Below, piece by piece: positions 6,132 through 13,549 of a DNA stretch of 16,980 nucleotides (positions are counted from its first letter, which is position 1; every line of letters begins with the position of its first letter). A program made the position numbers and the translations under genes. The stretch comes from an uncultured Zetaproteobacteria bacterium (GTDB lineage Bacteria > Pseudomonadota > Zetaproteobacteria > Mariprofundales > Mariprofundaceae). Below the pieces are notes generated by a model. That model saw nothing but the letters and a program-made list of their open reading frames with translations. It did not search any database and was not told where the DNA came from. The stretch spans positions 1 to 16,980 of the forward strand of contig CAMZLX010000054.1 of NCBI GenBank assembly GCA_947311795.1, read 5' to 3'.

Positions 6132-6788
6132 TTATTGACCAACAGAGGCGATTCGCTGGGTTAAAGCCTGACTAATGACCACGGCTTGTTGCGGTGGTAA
6201 AAAAGATAAAATTTTCCCAACCTGTTTCTCATTCATGCGCAAAAACATTTTCACCACAATACTTAATTCCATTTGTGCAATCACAGGTGCTGCCCGATCT
6301 GCTTTCATACCTTCATAAACAGATGTTAAGCGTTTTATTTTTTTATCTTTGATGCTTTCTTCTTGCTGGAGTAAAGCTTCAATTCTAGTTTGCAGCGCTT
6401 CCAATGCTGTTATTTTTTCAGCAGCTCTTTTTTCAGCATCAGTAATCTCACTTTCCCGTTCATCCAAAGCCTGTTCTCTTGCTTCCAACAAAGCCTGTTT
6501 TTGTTTAAACATTTTCAGACTGTTTATATCTGAAGAGGTTTCATTTTCCTCATCCAAAGCAATCGCTTTAGCAGCTTCTGCGGATGGAATAATCTCTTGT
6601 AGAAGCCAATCACGACTTCGTTTCAACATATTGTTTTGCAACTGAGCCTCTTGTACATCCATAACATTACCAGATTCAACAGGTAAAGAACTCACCACCA
6701 CCCTGCTATCTTTTACAAAAAACAAACCGACTTTGCCTAAAGAAACAACGCTTAAAAACAATAAACATACCAAAATTTTTATTTTCAT
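6132..6788 (-). CDS. motE: MotE-like flagellar protein (membrane anchor, coiled coil, MgtE_N-like end)
   Basis: A 218-residue protein with an N-terminal hydrophobic helix (about 3-24) that could be a signal anchor, a long charged coiled coil (about 90-155), and a C-terminal segment of about 55 residues (RAAPVIAQMELSIVVKMFLRMNEKQVGKILSFLPPQQAVVIS). That end matches the pattern of the MgtE intracellular N-terminal-like domain of MotE and FliG-related proteins. MotE proteins assist motor or periplasmic motility proteins such as MotC in Sinorhizobium; in many proteobacteria a homologue closes the fliF-fliJ operon as here. ATG 6788 overlaps the fliJ stop as ATGA and is preferred to an in-frame upstream start at 6875 inside fliJ. 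The gene ends 11 bp from lipA, which is transcribed towards it. The family call is good; the exact role is inference. Confidence 0.75.
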   Translation of the reverse strand: MKIKILVCLLFLSVVSLGKVGLFFVKDSRVVVSSLPVESGNVMDVQEAQLQNNMLKRSRDWLLQEIIPSAEAAKAIALDEENETSSDINSLKMFKQKQALLEAREQALDERESEITDAEKRAAEKITALEALQTRIEALLQQEESIKDKKIKRLTSVYEGMKADRAAPVIAQMELSIVVKMFLRMNEKQVGKILSFLPPQQAVVISQALTQRIASVGQ

Positions 6789-7237
6789 GAGGCTACCCTT
6801 TGTTGTTGTAACATTTTTGAAGAAAACTGATCGTCCAGTGCCCGTTGGTTTTTTTGATTCCGTTTTAATTCCCACTGATGTTGTAATTGCTCCTGAAGTT
6901 TTTCATGTGCTTTCATTTTTTTATGTTCTTTTGTCCATTTTATCTTTTGCTGTTTAATCGCAACATCCAACGTGGTTAACTCACAACTCACACTTGAAAT
7001 ATGTTGCTGATGTTCAGATATACTTTGCTCCAACATCAGTAATTCAACTGCTTCAGTGCCCCGGTCAATTTGAATATCACGTTGCCCTTGCAACACCTTC
7101 AACTGAAGTGATGACTGTTTGATGATTTGAATCAACTTAGCCTGGTAATGGGTTAATTGCTCAAGAGTAGCAGCTTCTTTGTCGCGCTTATGTTGACTTA
7201 ATTTTGCCAACAGTTGATGTGGGGAGCGCTCTTTCAT
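6785..7237 (-). CDS. fliJ: Flagellar export protein FliJ
   Basis: A 150-residue, highly charged, almost wholly alpha-helical protein (two long antiparallel coiled-coil helices rich in Gln, Lys and Glu). This is the signature of FliJ, the stalk-like part of the flagellar type III export ATPase complex. FliJ sits in the FliI hexamer pore, like the gamma subunit of F1-ATPase, and contacts FlhA. Sequence conservation in the family is low, so the call rests on length, helical pattern and position directly after fliI. Its ATG overlaps the fliI stop (ATGA), and its own stop overlaps the motE ATG. Confidence 0.85.
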   Translation of the reverse strand: MKERSPHQLLAKLSQHKRDKEAATLEQLTHYQAKLIQIIKQSSLQLKVLQGQRDIQIDRGTEAVELLMLEQSISEHQQHISSVSCELTTLDVAIKQQKIKWTKEHKKMKAHEKLQEQLQHQWELKRNQKNQRALDDQFSSKMLQQQRVAS

Positions 7238-8634
7238 GTTTCAGCCAATGTAGATGACACTTTAGAAACATTTGATTCATCAAATTCAGGGTTGCACTCA
7301 TTTTCCAACGCCTTAAATAAGGCAAACTCTGCATCCCTACGCGTATGAACTTCATGTGAACCCTGCTGTAAAAATGCCTGAATATTCGGCATATTGGCAA
7401 TAATACTGTCCAATGCTGGATTACTACCTTGTTCGTAAGCACCCATTTGAATCATATCCTCCATGCGTTCATACAATGCTATATCTTTACGCAAGGAGCG
7501 TGCCGCTTTTAATACCTCAGACGAACTCAGTTGGCTTTCAAGGCGGCTAATGCTTCGTAAAACATTAATGGCAGGATAGTGCCCTCGTTCGGCATACTTT
7601 CTATCCAGCACAATATGTCCGTCCAACACAGCCATGGCTGATTCTGCGACGGGGTCTGCTGCTAAGTCTTCACCTTCAACAAGCACAGTATAAAAAGCAC
7701 TGATGCTACCTCCGCTTTTATCAGACCCCGCACGTTCTAAAAGCTCTGCCATAGCGGTAAAACATGAGGGTGTGAACCCTTTGCTTGCGGGTGGTTCACC
7801 CAACATCAAACCAATCTCTCGTTGTGCTTGCGCAAAACGCGTTAAACTATCCATCATCAATAACACTTGTTTGCCTTGTGTGCGAAAAACCTCAGCAATG
7901 GTGGTTGCTAAAAGTGCAGAGCGCACCCTAAGCACAGGCGGCATATCTGATGTTGCAACAACAACAACTGTCTTCGCCAAAGCACCTTGACCCAAAGAAG
8001 CATCAATAAATTCGCGAACCTCACGATTTCGCTCACCGACCAAGGCAATCACATTGATATCAGCATCAGCATTTCGGGCTAACATACCCATAAGCATACT
8101 TTTACCTACACCTGGCCCTGCAAATAGCCCCAAACGCTGCCCTTTACCCATAGGTAAACAGGTGTCCATGAGTTTGATGCCCAAATCAAGCGGTGTATCA
8201 ATCATAGGACGCTGTAAAGGATTTAATTTTGTGCCAAAAAGAGGGAAGCGTTTCCCTTTTGGGGTAAAATCGTGTTCATCCATCGGCTGACCCAATGCAT
8301 CAATCACATGCCCTAACAAATGCTCACTCACTTGAATCGATGGTAGATCACCATGCGCAGAAATAGCATCACCAGGCGCAATGCCTCGCGTTGACCCTAC
8401 AGGCATCATTAACGTTTTACCCTCACGGAAACCAACAATTTCTGCCTGAATCGTATGCCCTGAAGTTGTGTGTATATCACAAGCTTCACCAATACTATGG
8501 CGCAAACCTGTTGCTTCTATCATAGGACCAAGCACTTTAAACACACGACCTCGGACATCCGCAAGTTTTATTGCGCTTAAATCATTCAGTATATGTTTTC
8601 TTTGCTCAGTGTTCCATAATGCAGCTTGATCCAT
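7234..8634 (-). CDS. fliI: Flagellum-specific ATPase FliI
   Basis: Rotary-type ATPase of the flagellar type III export apparatus, related to the F1 beta subunit; it forms a hexamer and is held by FliH. Counting from the ATG at 8634 (466 residues), the Walker A motif GPGVGKS lies at 173-179 and Walker B VLLMMDSLTRFAQAQREI near 257-274. GERNREVREFI, LGEPPASKGFTPSCF and the SGGSISAFYTVLVEGEDLAADPVAES segment are also typical. An ATG four codons upstream (8646) is possible, but only the 8634 start has a purine-rich GAGAAA in front of it. The stop overlaps fliJ by 4 nt. Length matches other FliI proteins (about 440-470 residues). Confidence 0.96.
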   Translation of the reverse strand: MDQAALWNTEQRKHILNDLSAIKLADVRGRVFKVLGPMIEATGLRHSIGEACDIHTTSGHTIQAEIVGFREGKTLMMPVGSTRGIAPGDAISAHGDLPSIQVSEHLLGHVIDALGQPMDEHDFTPKGKRFPLFGTKLNPLQRPMIDTPLDLGIKLMDTCLPMGKGQRLGLFAGPGVGKSMLMGMLARNADADINVIALVGERNREVREFIDASLGQGALAKTVVVVATSDMPPVLRVRSALLATTIAEVFRTQGKQVLLMMDSLTRFAQAQREIGLMLGEPPASKGFTPSCFTAMAELLERAGSDKSGGSISAFYTVLVEGEDLAADPVAESAMAVLDGHIVLDRKYAERGHYPAINVLRSISRLESQLSSSEVLKAARSLRKDIALYERMEDMIQMGAYEQGSNPALDSIIANMPNIQAFLQQGSHEVHTRRDAEFALFKALENECNPEFDESNVSKVSSTLAET

Positions 8635-8635
8635 T

Positions 8636-9346
8636 TTATTTCTCATACGCTAGCAAGAAGTGTTGTTTTATATGTGAAAGTGCTTTATCAATCATACCTT
8701 TAGGGTCAATAAGTATATCTTGATGTTGGGTAAGCAGGCGGCAACTTCCCTGCTTAACTTTTCCATCAACATCTGTTGATACCTTTGCGGGTAATGGATG
8801 TATACGCTTAAACATCTCCAAATCATGAGGATGTACGGACAAAGTCAACTTCTGCCCTTCGGATATGTCCAGTTGTTCTATAGCTTGAGTAACCCCAAAT
8901 GTTAATATTTTCTGCACATCCTCTGGGCTTTGTCCAATAACTTCTTTGGTAACTGCTTCTGTGAGTTCCATAACCACATCAACCGATTTATGTTGTAACT
9001 TATGTAGTTCTTGTTCAGCTTCAGTAAGAACTTTTTCCATACTTTTCAAAATTTGTTCAGCACGTTTTTTACCCAAGTCAAGCCCTGCTTTTTCACCTGC
9101 TACATAAGCTTTATCATATGCCTCTTGCTCCACAATCGCTGCGCAACTTTGTGCTTCATTAAGCATGTTTTCCAATTCAGTCAAACGCTGCTTTTCTGAA
9201 TCATTTTGTTGCTGTTTACCATCCCACTGCTTGATAAGTTTTGGCTGAGGTTTCACTTCCACCTTACCAATTTCAGGATAAGGTGAATGAGAACCTTTGG
9301 ATACATTTACCGAAGCTTCTTTGGTAGGAAGAGGGACTAAACTCAT
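8636..9346 (-). CDS. fliH: Flagellar assembly protein FliH
   Basis: A 236-residue regulator of FliI that tethers the ATPase to the C ring and export gate. The layout fits the family: an unstructured, Pro/Gln-rich N-terminus (1-50), a helical segment with small residues in GxxxG-like spacing (AYVAGEKAGLDLGKKRAEQ, about 80-98), and a C-terminal domain related to the F/V-ATPase peripheral stalk (VVMELTEAVTKEVIGQ; LTLSVHPHDLEMF; GSCRLLTQHQDILID). Its ATG overlaps the fliG stop by 4 nt, and it is immediately followed by fliI. Sequence identity in this family is low; the call relies on pattern plus gene order. Confidence 0.9.
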   Translation of the reverse strand: MSLVPLPTKEASVNVSKGSHSPYPEIGKVEVKPQPKLIKQWDGKQQQNDSEKQRLTELENMLNEAQSCAAIVEQEAYDKAYVAGEKAGLDLGKKRAEQILKSMEKVLTEAEQELHKLQHKSVDVVMELTEAVTKEVIGQSPEDVQKILTFGVTQAIEQLDISEGQKLTLSVHPHDLEMFKRIHPLPAKVSTDVDGKVKQGSCRLLTQHQDILIDPKGMIDKALSHIKQHFLLAYEK

Positions 9347-10350
9347 AACATATCATCACTATTCAGCGAAATAACACCATCTGCATCAAGCTTACGAATC
9401 ACTTGTAATATAACTTGCTGCGCATCTTCAACATCAGATAGTTTTAATGGTGGCATGACTTGCATATCTTCACGCATAATTTCTGCTGCACGCTGAGACA
9501 TATTGTCAAAGAAACGCTCTGCAAGTTCTTCTGGAGCACCTTTCAAAGACTTTACTAAATCATCAGATGAAACATGTTTCAAAACAGTTTGGATGTCTTT
9601 ATCTGATAGATCCAAAAGATCCTCAAAAATAAGAAGTAGCTTGTCCACCTCAGAAAACAACTCTCCATCTTTACTTTCCAAACGTTCTAAAATCGCTGCA
9701 GATACATCTTTGTCCAATGTTTTCAGAATTTCCACAAGACTTACCATACCATCAAAGCTCATGCCCGAGCTCCCTGTGGCCTCAGCCATTTCACGCTCTA
9801 AAATTTCTTCTATATCTCGCACCAACTCTTCAGGCACACTCTCAATTTTTGACATCCGTACCAACACGGACATTTGGATATCTTCAGGTAACTTGGAAAT
9901 CACTTGGCTAGCCACACTGGAATCAATTTTACCAAGAATAAGTGCAATCGTTTGCGGATGCTCCGATTCAATATACGATAAAATCATCGTTGGATTAATC
10001 CTCGATAGCTTTTCCCATATCGTGAACTGTTTGGGTTTCTCTAGATATTCTATAATTTCTTGAGCTTTATCTTGGTCAACAGCATGTTCCAACATCTGCA
10101 TTACATCTTTCTGAGAACTATATAACAAAGGGTCACTGGATTCATGCATGGTTAAATAATCATCAAGCACAGCTTGTAAAAGATCTGTGTTGATACGACC
10201 TAACTCTGACATCTTTTTACTAATGCGTGCTAGCGTTGCATCTTCCAAACTGCGAATAATCGGAGTGGCTGCCTCAGGTCCTAAGGCATACAACAAAATA
10301 GCAGCCTTATCCTCCCCTTTCATTTTGCTAACATCAATAACTTCACTCAT
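9343..10350 (-). CDS. fliG: Flagellar rotor switch protein FliG
   Basis: C-ring protein that binds FliF through its N-domain and interacts with MotA through its C-domain to give torque and switching. Recognisable parts are the N-terminal GEDKAAILLYALGPEAA, the middle-domain EHPQT motif within IESEHPQTIALILG (near 125), and the C-terminal torque region DDLVKSLKGAPEELAERFFDNMSQRAAEIMREDM with its conserved charged residues. ATG 10350 (335 residues) overlaps the fliF stop as ATGA and has GGGTGAG at good spacing. An upstream in-frame GTG at 10365 is less likely. Length is normal for the family (about 330-340). Confidence 0.97.
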   Translation of the reverse strand: MSEVIDVSKMKGEDKAAILLYALGPEAATPIIRSLEDATLARISKKMSELGRINTDLLQAVLDDYLTMHESSDPLLYSSQKDVMQMLEHAVDQDKAQEIIEYLEKPKQFTIWEKLSRINPTMILSYIESEHPQTIALILGKIDSSVASQVISKLPEDIQMSVLVRMSKIESVPEELVRDIEEILEREMAEATGSSGMSFDGMVSLVEILKTLDKDVSAAILERLESKDGELFSEVDKLLLIFEDLLDLSDKDIQTVLKHVSSDDLVKSLKGAPEELAERFFDNMSQRAAEIMREDMQVMPPLKLSDVEDAQQVILQVIRKLDADGVISLNSDDML

Positions 10351-12011
10351 ACAGAGCTCACCCACTCATTCACCACACGGCTTGCGCGGTCAGGATTGTT
10401 TAACACTGCCTTTCTTGCTTGGTTCATTTGCTGAACATGTTCGGATTCAATGATACCAGAGGTAAAACCCTGCATATCCAAAGGTATCGCATCAGGTTCA
10501 TTCTCTTCAAAGGTAAGCATGTGTTTCGCCATGGGTCGCATAATAAACCATGCCACAAGCAATAAAGCTAAAGCAGCCATAGCATAACGCGCCATTTCAA
10601 AATACATTGCTGTATCACTCAATTCATCCATGGTCACGTCTGAAGCACCTGATATATCAAGCAAGGGCATACTTTGAATCTCAATCGTATCCCCCCTATC
10701 TTCATTCAGACCTACTGCATTACTCACCAAACTCTCTAAAGCTTTTAGGTTCTCTGGTGAGCGCGATTCATAACTCACCTCTCCTGCTTCATTCACCTTT
10801 TCAAACTGCCCCACAATCACTGCAATGGATAACTTCTCTAATGTTCCAAAAGGAATAATTCGATGTTCTGTTTTATTGCTAATTTCATAGTTCATGACAT
10901 TTTCATTACGTGTAGCCTGTTCAGACGGAGCTTGCTGAGCTCCAATTGAACCATCTGCATTCACAACACTTTCAGGGTTATTGGATGCCATGCCTGGTAC
11001 ACCCATAGGTAATGAATCAATAGCCTTCCTTTGCTCTTCAATACTCTTAGAGCTTCGTAAAACCTGTTCATCAGGATTAAAAATATTTGCACTACTTTCA
11101 ATATGCTCTCGATTAATTAGCGCCGTAACCCTAACTACGGCTTGTCCCGAACCCACAACTTGCTCAAGCATACTGGTTAACCTAACTTCATAACCTTTTT
11201 CTAATTTGTTTTGATAGTCCATCATACTTTGCCCTTCACCTGAAGGCTGTTCCCCTTCAGAGGGTGAAAGCATATTGCCAGATGAGTCAACAATAGTAAC
11301 AGCATCATTTTGTAATTCTGGAACGGCTGATGCCACCAAATTCTGAATTGCACTAACCGTTTGTTGAGATAGTTTTTTATTACCCATTAACTTTAACATC
11401 ACCGATGCTGAAGCTTTGCGCTCCCGTTCAGCAAATGCTGATTCTTTAGGTAAGACCAAGTGAACCCTTGCTGCGGACACCATGGGTAACACTTCAATCG
11501 TTCTTGATAGTTCAACTTGCATAGCACGTTGTAAATTAATTTTTTGTGTGAAATCACTAATACCAAATTCATTACTCCGATCAAACAATTCAAACCCTTC
11601 GCCATTGCTTGGCAATATATCTGCGCTTGCAAGCTTTAACCTCACCACATAAATCTCATTTTCAGGCACAAGCACCGTACCCCCACCTTGGAGTTTGTAA
11701 GGAATTTTTTCTTTCTCCAGCAATTCAACAATATCTGCCGCACCCTTTTCATCCATACCTGAATACACTGCTCTATAAGGTGTCTCTGATGACCACATGA
11801 CCAGACCCACAAAACCAACAAACATTAAAGCCGCTGCAAAAAATAAAATAAGTTTCCTGTTTTTAATTAATAAATTTTGTGCATGTGGAATTGATTGTGC
11901 TGTTCCATCAACTGTTCCTAACACAACTTCCGAAGAACCAGAAAATTGCTGCCCATTAGCTTGCGGCGCAAATGGTTGTTGACCTGCTTGTGGCGTTAAT
12001 CCTTCAGCCAT
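10347..12011 (-). CDS. fliF: Flagellar MS-ring protein FliF
   Basis: Forms the MS ring in the inner membrane, the base on which the rotor and export gate assemble. The 554 residues show a TM helix near 54-73, the ring-building motifs including ETPYRAVYSGM and GISDFTQKINLQRAMQVELSRTIEVLPMVSAARVHLVLP, a low-complexity loop with GEQPSGEGQ (periplasmic), and a second TM near 475-493. The C-terminal tail DRASRVVNEWVSSV carries the FliG-binding Trp pattern. A Gln/Pro-rich N-terminal extension of about 45 residues precedes the first TM. Start ATG 12011 has AGGGGAG five bases upstream. A 76-bp gap separates it from fliE, longer than other junctions of the operon; I see no promoter or terminator in that gap. 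Confidence 0.97.
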   Translation of the reverse strand: MAEGLTPQAGQQPFAPQANGQQFSGSSEVVLGTVDGTAQSIPHAQNLLIKNRKLILFFAAALMFVGFVGLVMWSSETPYRAVYSGMDEKGAADIVELLEKEKIPYKLQGGGTVLVPENEIYVVRLKLASADILPSNGEGFELFDRSNEFGISDFTQKINLQRAMQVELSRTIEVLPMVSAARVHLVLPKESAFAERERKASASVMLKLMGNKKLSQQTVSAIQNLVASAVPELQNDAVTIVDSSGNMLSPSEGEQPSGEGQSMMDYQNKLEKGYEVRLTSMLEQVVGSGQAVVRVTALINREHIESSANIFNPDEQVLRSSKSIEEQRKAIDSLPMGVPGMASNNPESVVNADGSIGAQQAPSEQATRNENVMNYEISNKTEHRIIPFGTLEKLSIAVIVGQFEKVNEAGEVSYESRSPENLKALESLVSNAVGLNEDRGDTIEIQSMPLLDISGASDVTMDELSDTAMYFEMARYAMAALALLLVAWFIMRPMAKHMLTFEENEPDAIPLDMQGFTSGIIESEHVQQMNQARKAVLNNPDRASRVVNEWVSSV

Positions 12012-12087
12012 ATGACTCCCCTTGTTTACCTTTCATTTTCTTCATGACTCTCTCGTGTGCTCTAAAAAATTAAACATGAAACATCCA

Positions 12088-12387
12088 CTAAACTTGCATC
12101 CGGATAACCTCTCGGTAGGCCTCCATCACTTTGTTTCGTGCAGATAACATCAATTGGAAGGACAAGTCTGCTTGCTTCATTGCAATCAACGTTTCAGACA
12201 TATTACCCTCACCAGTAATGGCTAACTTCTCAGCACTTTTTGCCGCAGATTTCACATCATGATTCATATCAGAAGCATATTGTTTAAGCACATCAGCAAA
12301 TTGACCTTTGCTTTCTGTGACCCCAACATTTGTTTCCTTTGATAAAGTAGGTTTTGCCACATGTGGGCCATAACTTTGAATATTCAT
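12088..12387 (-). CDS. fliE: Flagellar hook-basal body complex protein FliE
   Basis: A 99-residue protein that joins the MS ring/export gate to the proximal rod; it is the first rod component exported. The C-terminal segment AMKQADLSFQLMLSARNKVMEAYREVIRMQV is the characteristic FliE helix. The strong Shine-Dalgarno AAGGAGGGA is well placed before ATG 12387. It follows flgC by 12 bp, the common flgB-flgC-fliE order. Confidence 0.96.
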   Translation of the reverse strand: MNIQSYGPHVAKPTLSKETNVGVTESKGQFADVLKQYASDMNHDVKSAAKSAEKLAITGEGNMSETLIAMKQADLSFQLMLSARNKVMEAYREVIRMQV

Positions 12388-12399
12388 ACAGTTCCCTCC

Positions 12400-12846
12400 T
12401 TAACGTAATAACTCTAAAGCTTTAAGAAACATCCGTTTGGATGCATCCATCGTTGTAATATTGGCTTCAAAACTTCGTGCCGCTGAATTCATATCCACCA
12501 TCTCTTCGATGGTGTTTACATTAGGCATATTCACCATACCCGACGCATCAGCATCGGGATGTGTTGGATCATAAATTTGGTTAAAAGGACTTGGGTCCTT
12601 GGTGATTTCAGCAACCCGCACTGTTTGTGTGCCCGAGCGGTTTAACTGCCCACGGAAGACACTATTAAAATCGGATTTCACGCCCACCGTCTCAAACACC
12701 ACCTGCGTTCGGCGGTATGGACCACCGTCTTTAGTTTTGGTTGACTCTGCATTGGCAATATTTTCCGATACCACATCCATACGTGCACGTTGCGCTGCCA
12801 TACCTGCAGAACTGATATGCATTGAGGTAAACAGTTCATTTCCCAT
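12400..12846 (-). CDS. flgC: Flagellar proximal rod protein FlgC
   Basis: A 148-residue rod protein. The N-terminal rod signature SAGMAAQRARMDVVSENIANAEST is present. So are GPYRRTQVVFE, the YDPTHPDADASGMVNMPNVNTIEEMVDMNSAARSFEANITTMDASKRM block and the C-terminal helix LKALELLR that packs in the rod core. The Shine-Dalgarno GAAGGAGGGCG lies within the last codons of flgB, so expression is tied to flgB. Confidence 0.97.
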   Translation of the reverse strand: MGNELFTSMHISSAGMAAQRARMDVVSENIANAESTKTKDGGPYRRTQVVFETVGVKSDFNSVFRGQLNRSGTQTVRVAEITKDPSPFNQIYDPTHPDADASGMVNMPNVNTIEEMVDMNSAARSFEANITTMDASKRMFLKALELLR

Positions 12847-12849
12847 GAT

Positions 12850-13257
12850 TTAGCGCCCTCCTTCTTTGATTGCATTGGCAATACTTCCAAGTCTTCCTTG
12901 GATAATTTTCATATTAAGTTCATACATCAATTGATTTTCTGCCAGTGCTGACATCTCACGCTCAACATTCACTGTATTACCATCCATACGTTGCGCATCA
13001 TTTGAGCGCTTAAACCCATTCAAGTTTAAAACCTGTTCACTCGAACCAAGCAAGTGTTTACGATTGGTTTGCTGGAGTGACACAGATGTAGATGCTTGAA
13101 TTCTTTGTTGATAAAAATCATTAAATGTACGTTGATCTGCCCGATAATTGGGTGTGTCTGCATTCGCAATATTACTAGAAATGACCGTTTGCATTTGTTC
13201 ACGTGAAGCTGCTGCCGCACCAAGCTTTGCAAAATGATTAGAAAATAGTCCTGACAT
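12850..13257 (-). CDS. flgB: Flagellar proximal rod protein FlgB
   Basis: A rod protein of 135 residues, first gene of the nine-gene flagellar operon. The conserved rod motif is present as ISSNIANADTPNYRADQRTFNDFYQQR, followed by the C-terminal VNVEREMSALAENQLMYELNMKIIQGRL helix. The ATG at 13257 is preferred over 13263 because AAAGGGAG is eight bases upstream of the former but only two from the latter. It is driven by the sigma-54-type promoter about 60 bp upstream. Confidence 0.96.
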   Translation of the reverse strand: MSGLFSNHFAKLGAAAASREQMQTVISSNIANADTPNYRADQRTFNDFYQQRIQASTSVSLQQTNRKHLLGSSEQVLNLNGFKRSNDAQRMDGNTVNVEREMSALAENQLMYELNMKIIQGRLGSIANAIKEGGR

Positions 13258-13316
13258 TAGCATTACTCCCTTTACTCACTATTATTTAAAAAACAACAGC
13301 GCTTCTGTTAAGGGTA

Positions 13317-13332
13317 AGCAAAGAGAATGCCA
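13317..13332 (-). promoter_or_regulatory. Sigma-54 (-24/-12) promoter of the flgB-motE operon
   Basis: Read leftward: TGGCAT-TCTCT-TTGCT, matching the TGGCAC-N5-TTGCA/T consensus with the invariant GG and GC dinucleotides exactly 12 bases apart. Transcription would start near 13306, about 49 nt before the flgB ATG at 13257. Sigma-54 control by an FlrC/FleQ-type activator is established for rod and ring genes of many polarly flagellated proteobacteria, which fits. Confidence 0.85.
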
Positions 13333-13377
13333 CAATAAGGGCATACTTAAATATTTTATGTTGAAAAGTAAATCACA

Positions 13378-13390
13378 CCAAGAAACTTGG
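13378..13390. promoter_or_regulatory. Proximal CCAAG-N3-CTTGG palindrome (candidate activator site)
   Basis: CCAAG-AAA-CTTGG, centred about 79 bp upstream of the expected start of the flagellar operon. It shares the form ACCAAG-N3-CTTGGG with a second copy 65 bp further upstream. The position fits a sigma-54 enhancer-binding protein site; the protein is not identified. Confidence 0.5.
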
Positions 13391-13442
13391 GAGTAGCCAT
13401 AAAGGGAGGGTGCATCAAGGGAGAAAAATGCAAACCACTCAA

Positions 13443-13455
13443 CCAAGCCGCTTGG
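13443..13455. promoter_or_regulatory. Distal CCAAG-N3-CTTGG palindrome (candidate activator site)
   Basis: CCAAG-CCG-CTTGG, which pairs perfectly apart from its single central base, centred about 144 bp upstream of the expected transcription start. The 65-bp spacing from the proximal copy is close to six helical turns. It sits between the flagellar promoter and the hom terminator, so it lies in non-coding DNA. Confidence 0.5.
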
Positions 13456-13480
13456 GTGTTGTGTTTAATGTATCGGTAAC

Positions 13481-13513
13481 AAAAAGGAGAACTTTAGAAA
13501 AAGAATTCTCCTT
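13481..13513 (-). terminator. Rho-independent terminator of the alaC-hom operon
   Basis: AAGGAGAA (13484-13491) pairs with TTCTCCTT (13506-13513) across a 14-nt loop. For leftward transcripts the stem runs into TTTTTGTT. It lies about 37 bp after the hom stop codon and isolates the flagellar control region from hom transcription. Confidence 0.7.
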
Positions 13514-13549
13514 CAAAAAAATACAGCTAAAGCTTGATTCAACGTACCT

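Noticed and set aside
12012..12087. 76-bp gap between fliE and fliF checked for an internal promoter, terminator or small gene.
   Set aside because: No -35/-10 or -24/-12 pattern, no hairpin and no small reading frame with a ribosome-binding site apart from the fliF Shine-Dalgarno.
12886..12902. TCCAAG-N5-CTTGGA palindrome resembling the putative activator sites upstream of flgB.
   Set aside because: The spacer is 5 rather than 3 bases and it lies inside the flgB coding sequence; taken as chance.
13295..13309. AACAG-CGCTT-CTGTT inverted repeat in the flgB leader.
   Set aside because: The 5-bp stem overlaps the expected transcription start and has no U tract; nothing indicates a riboswitch or terminator.
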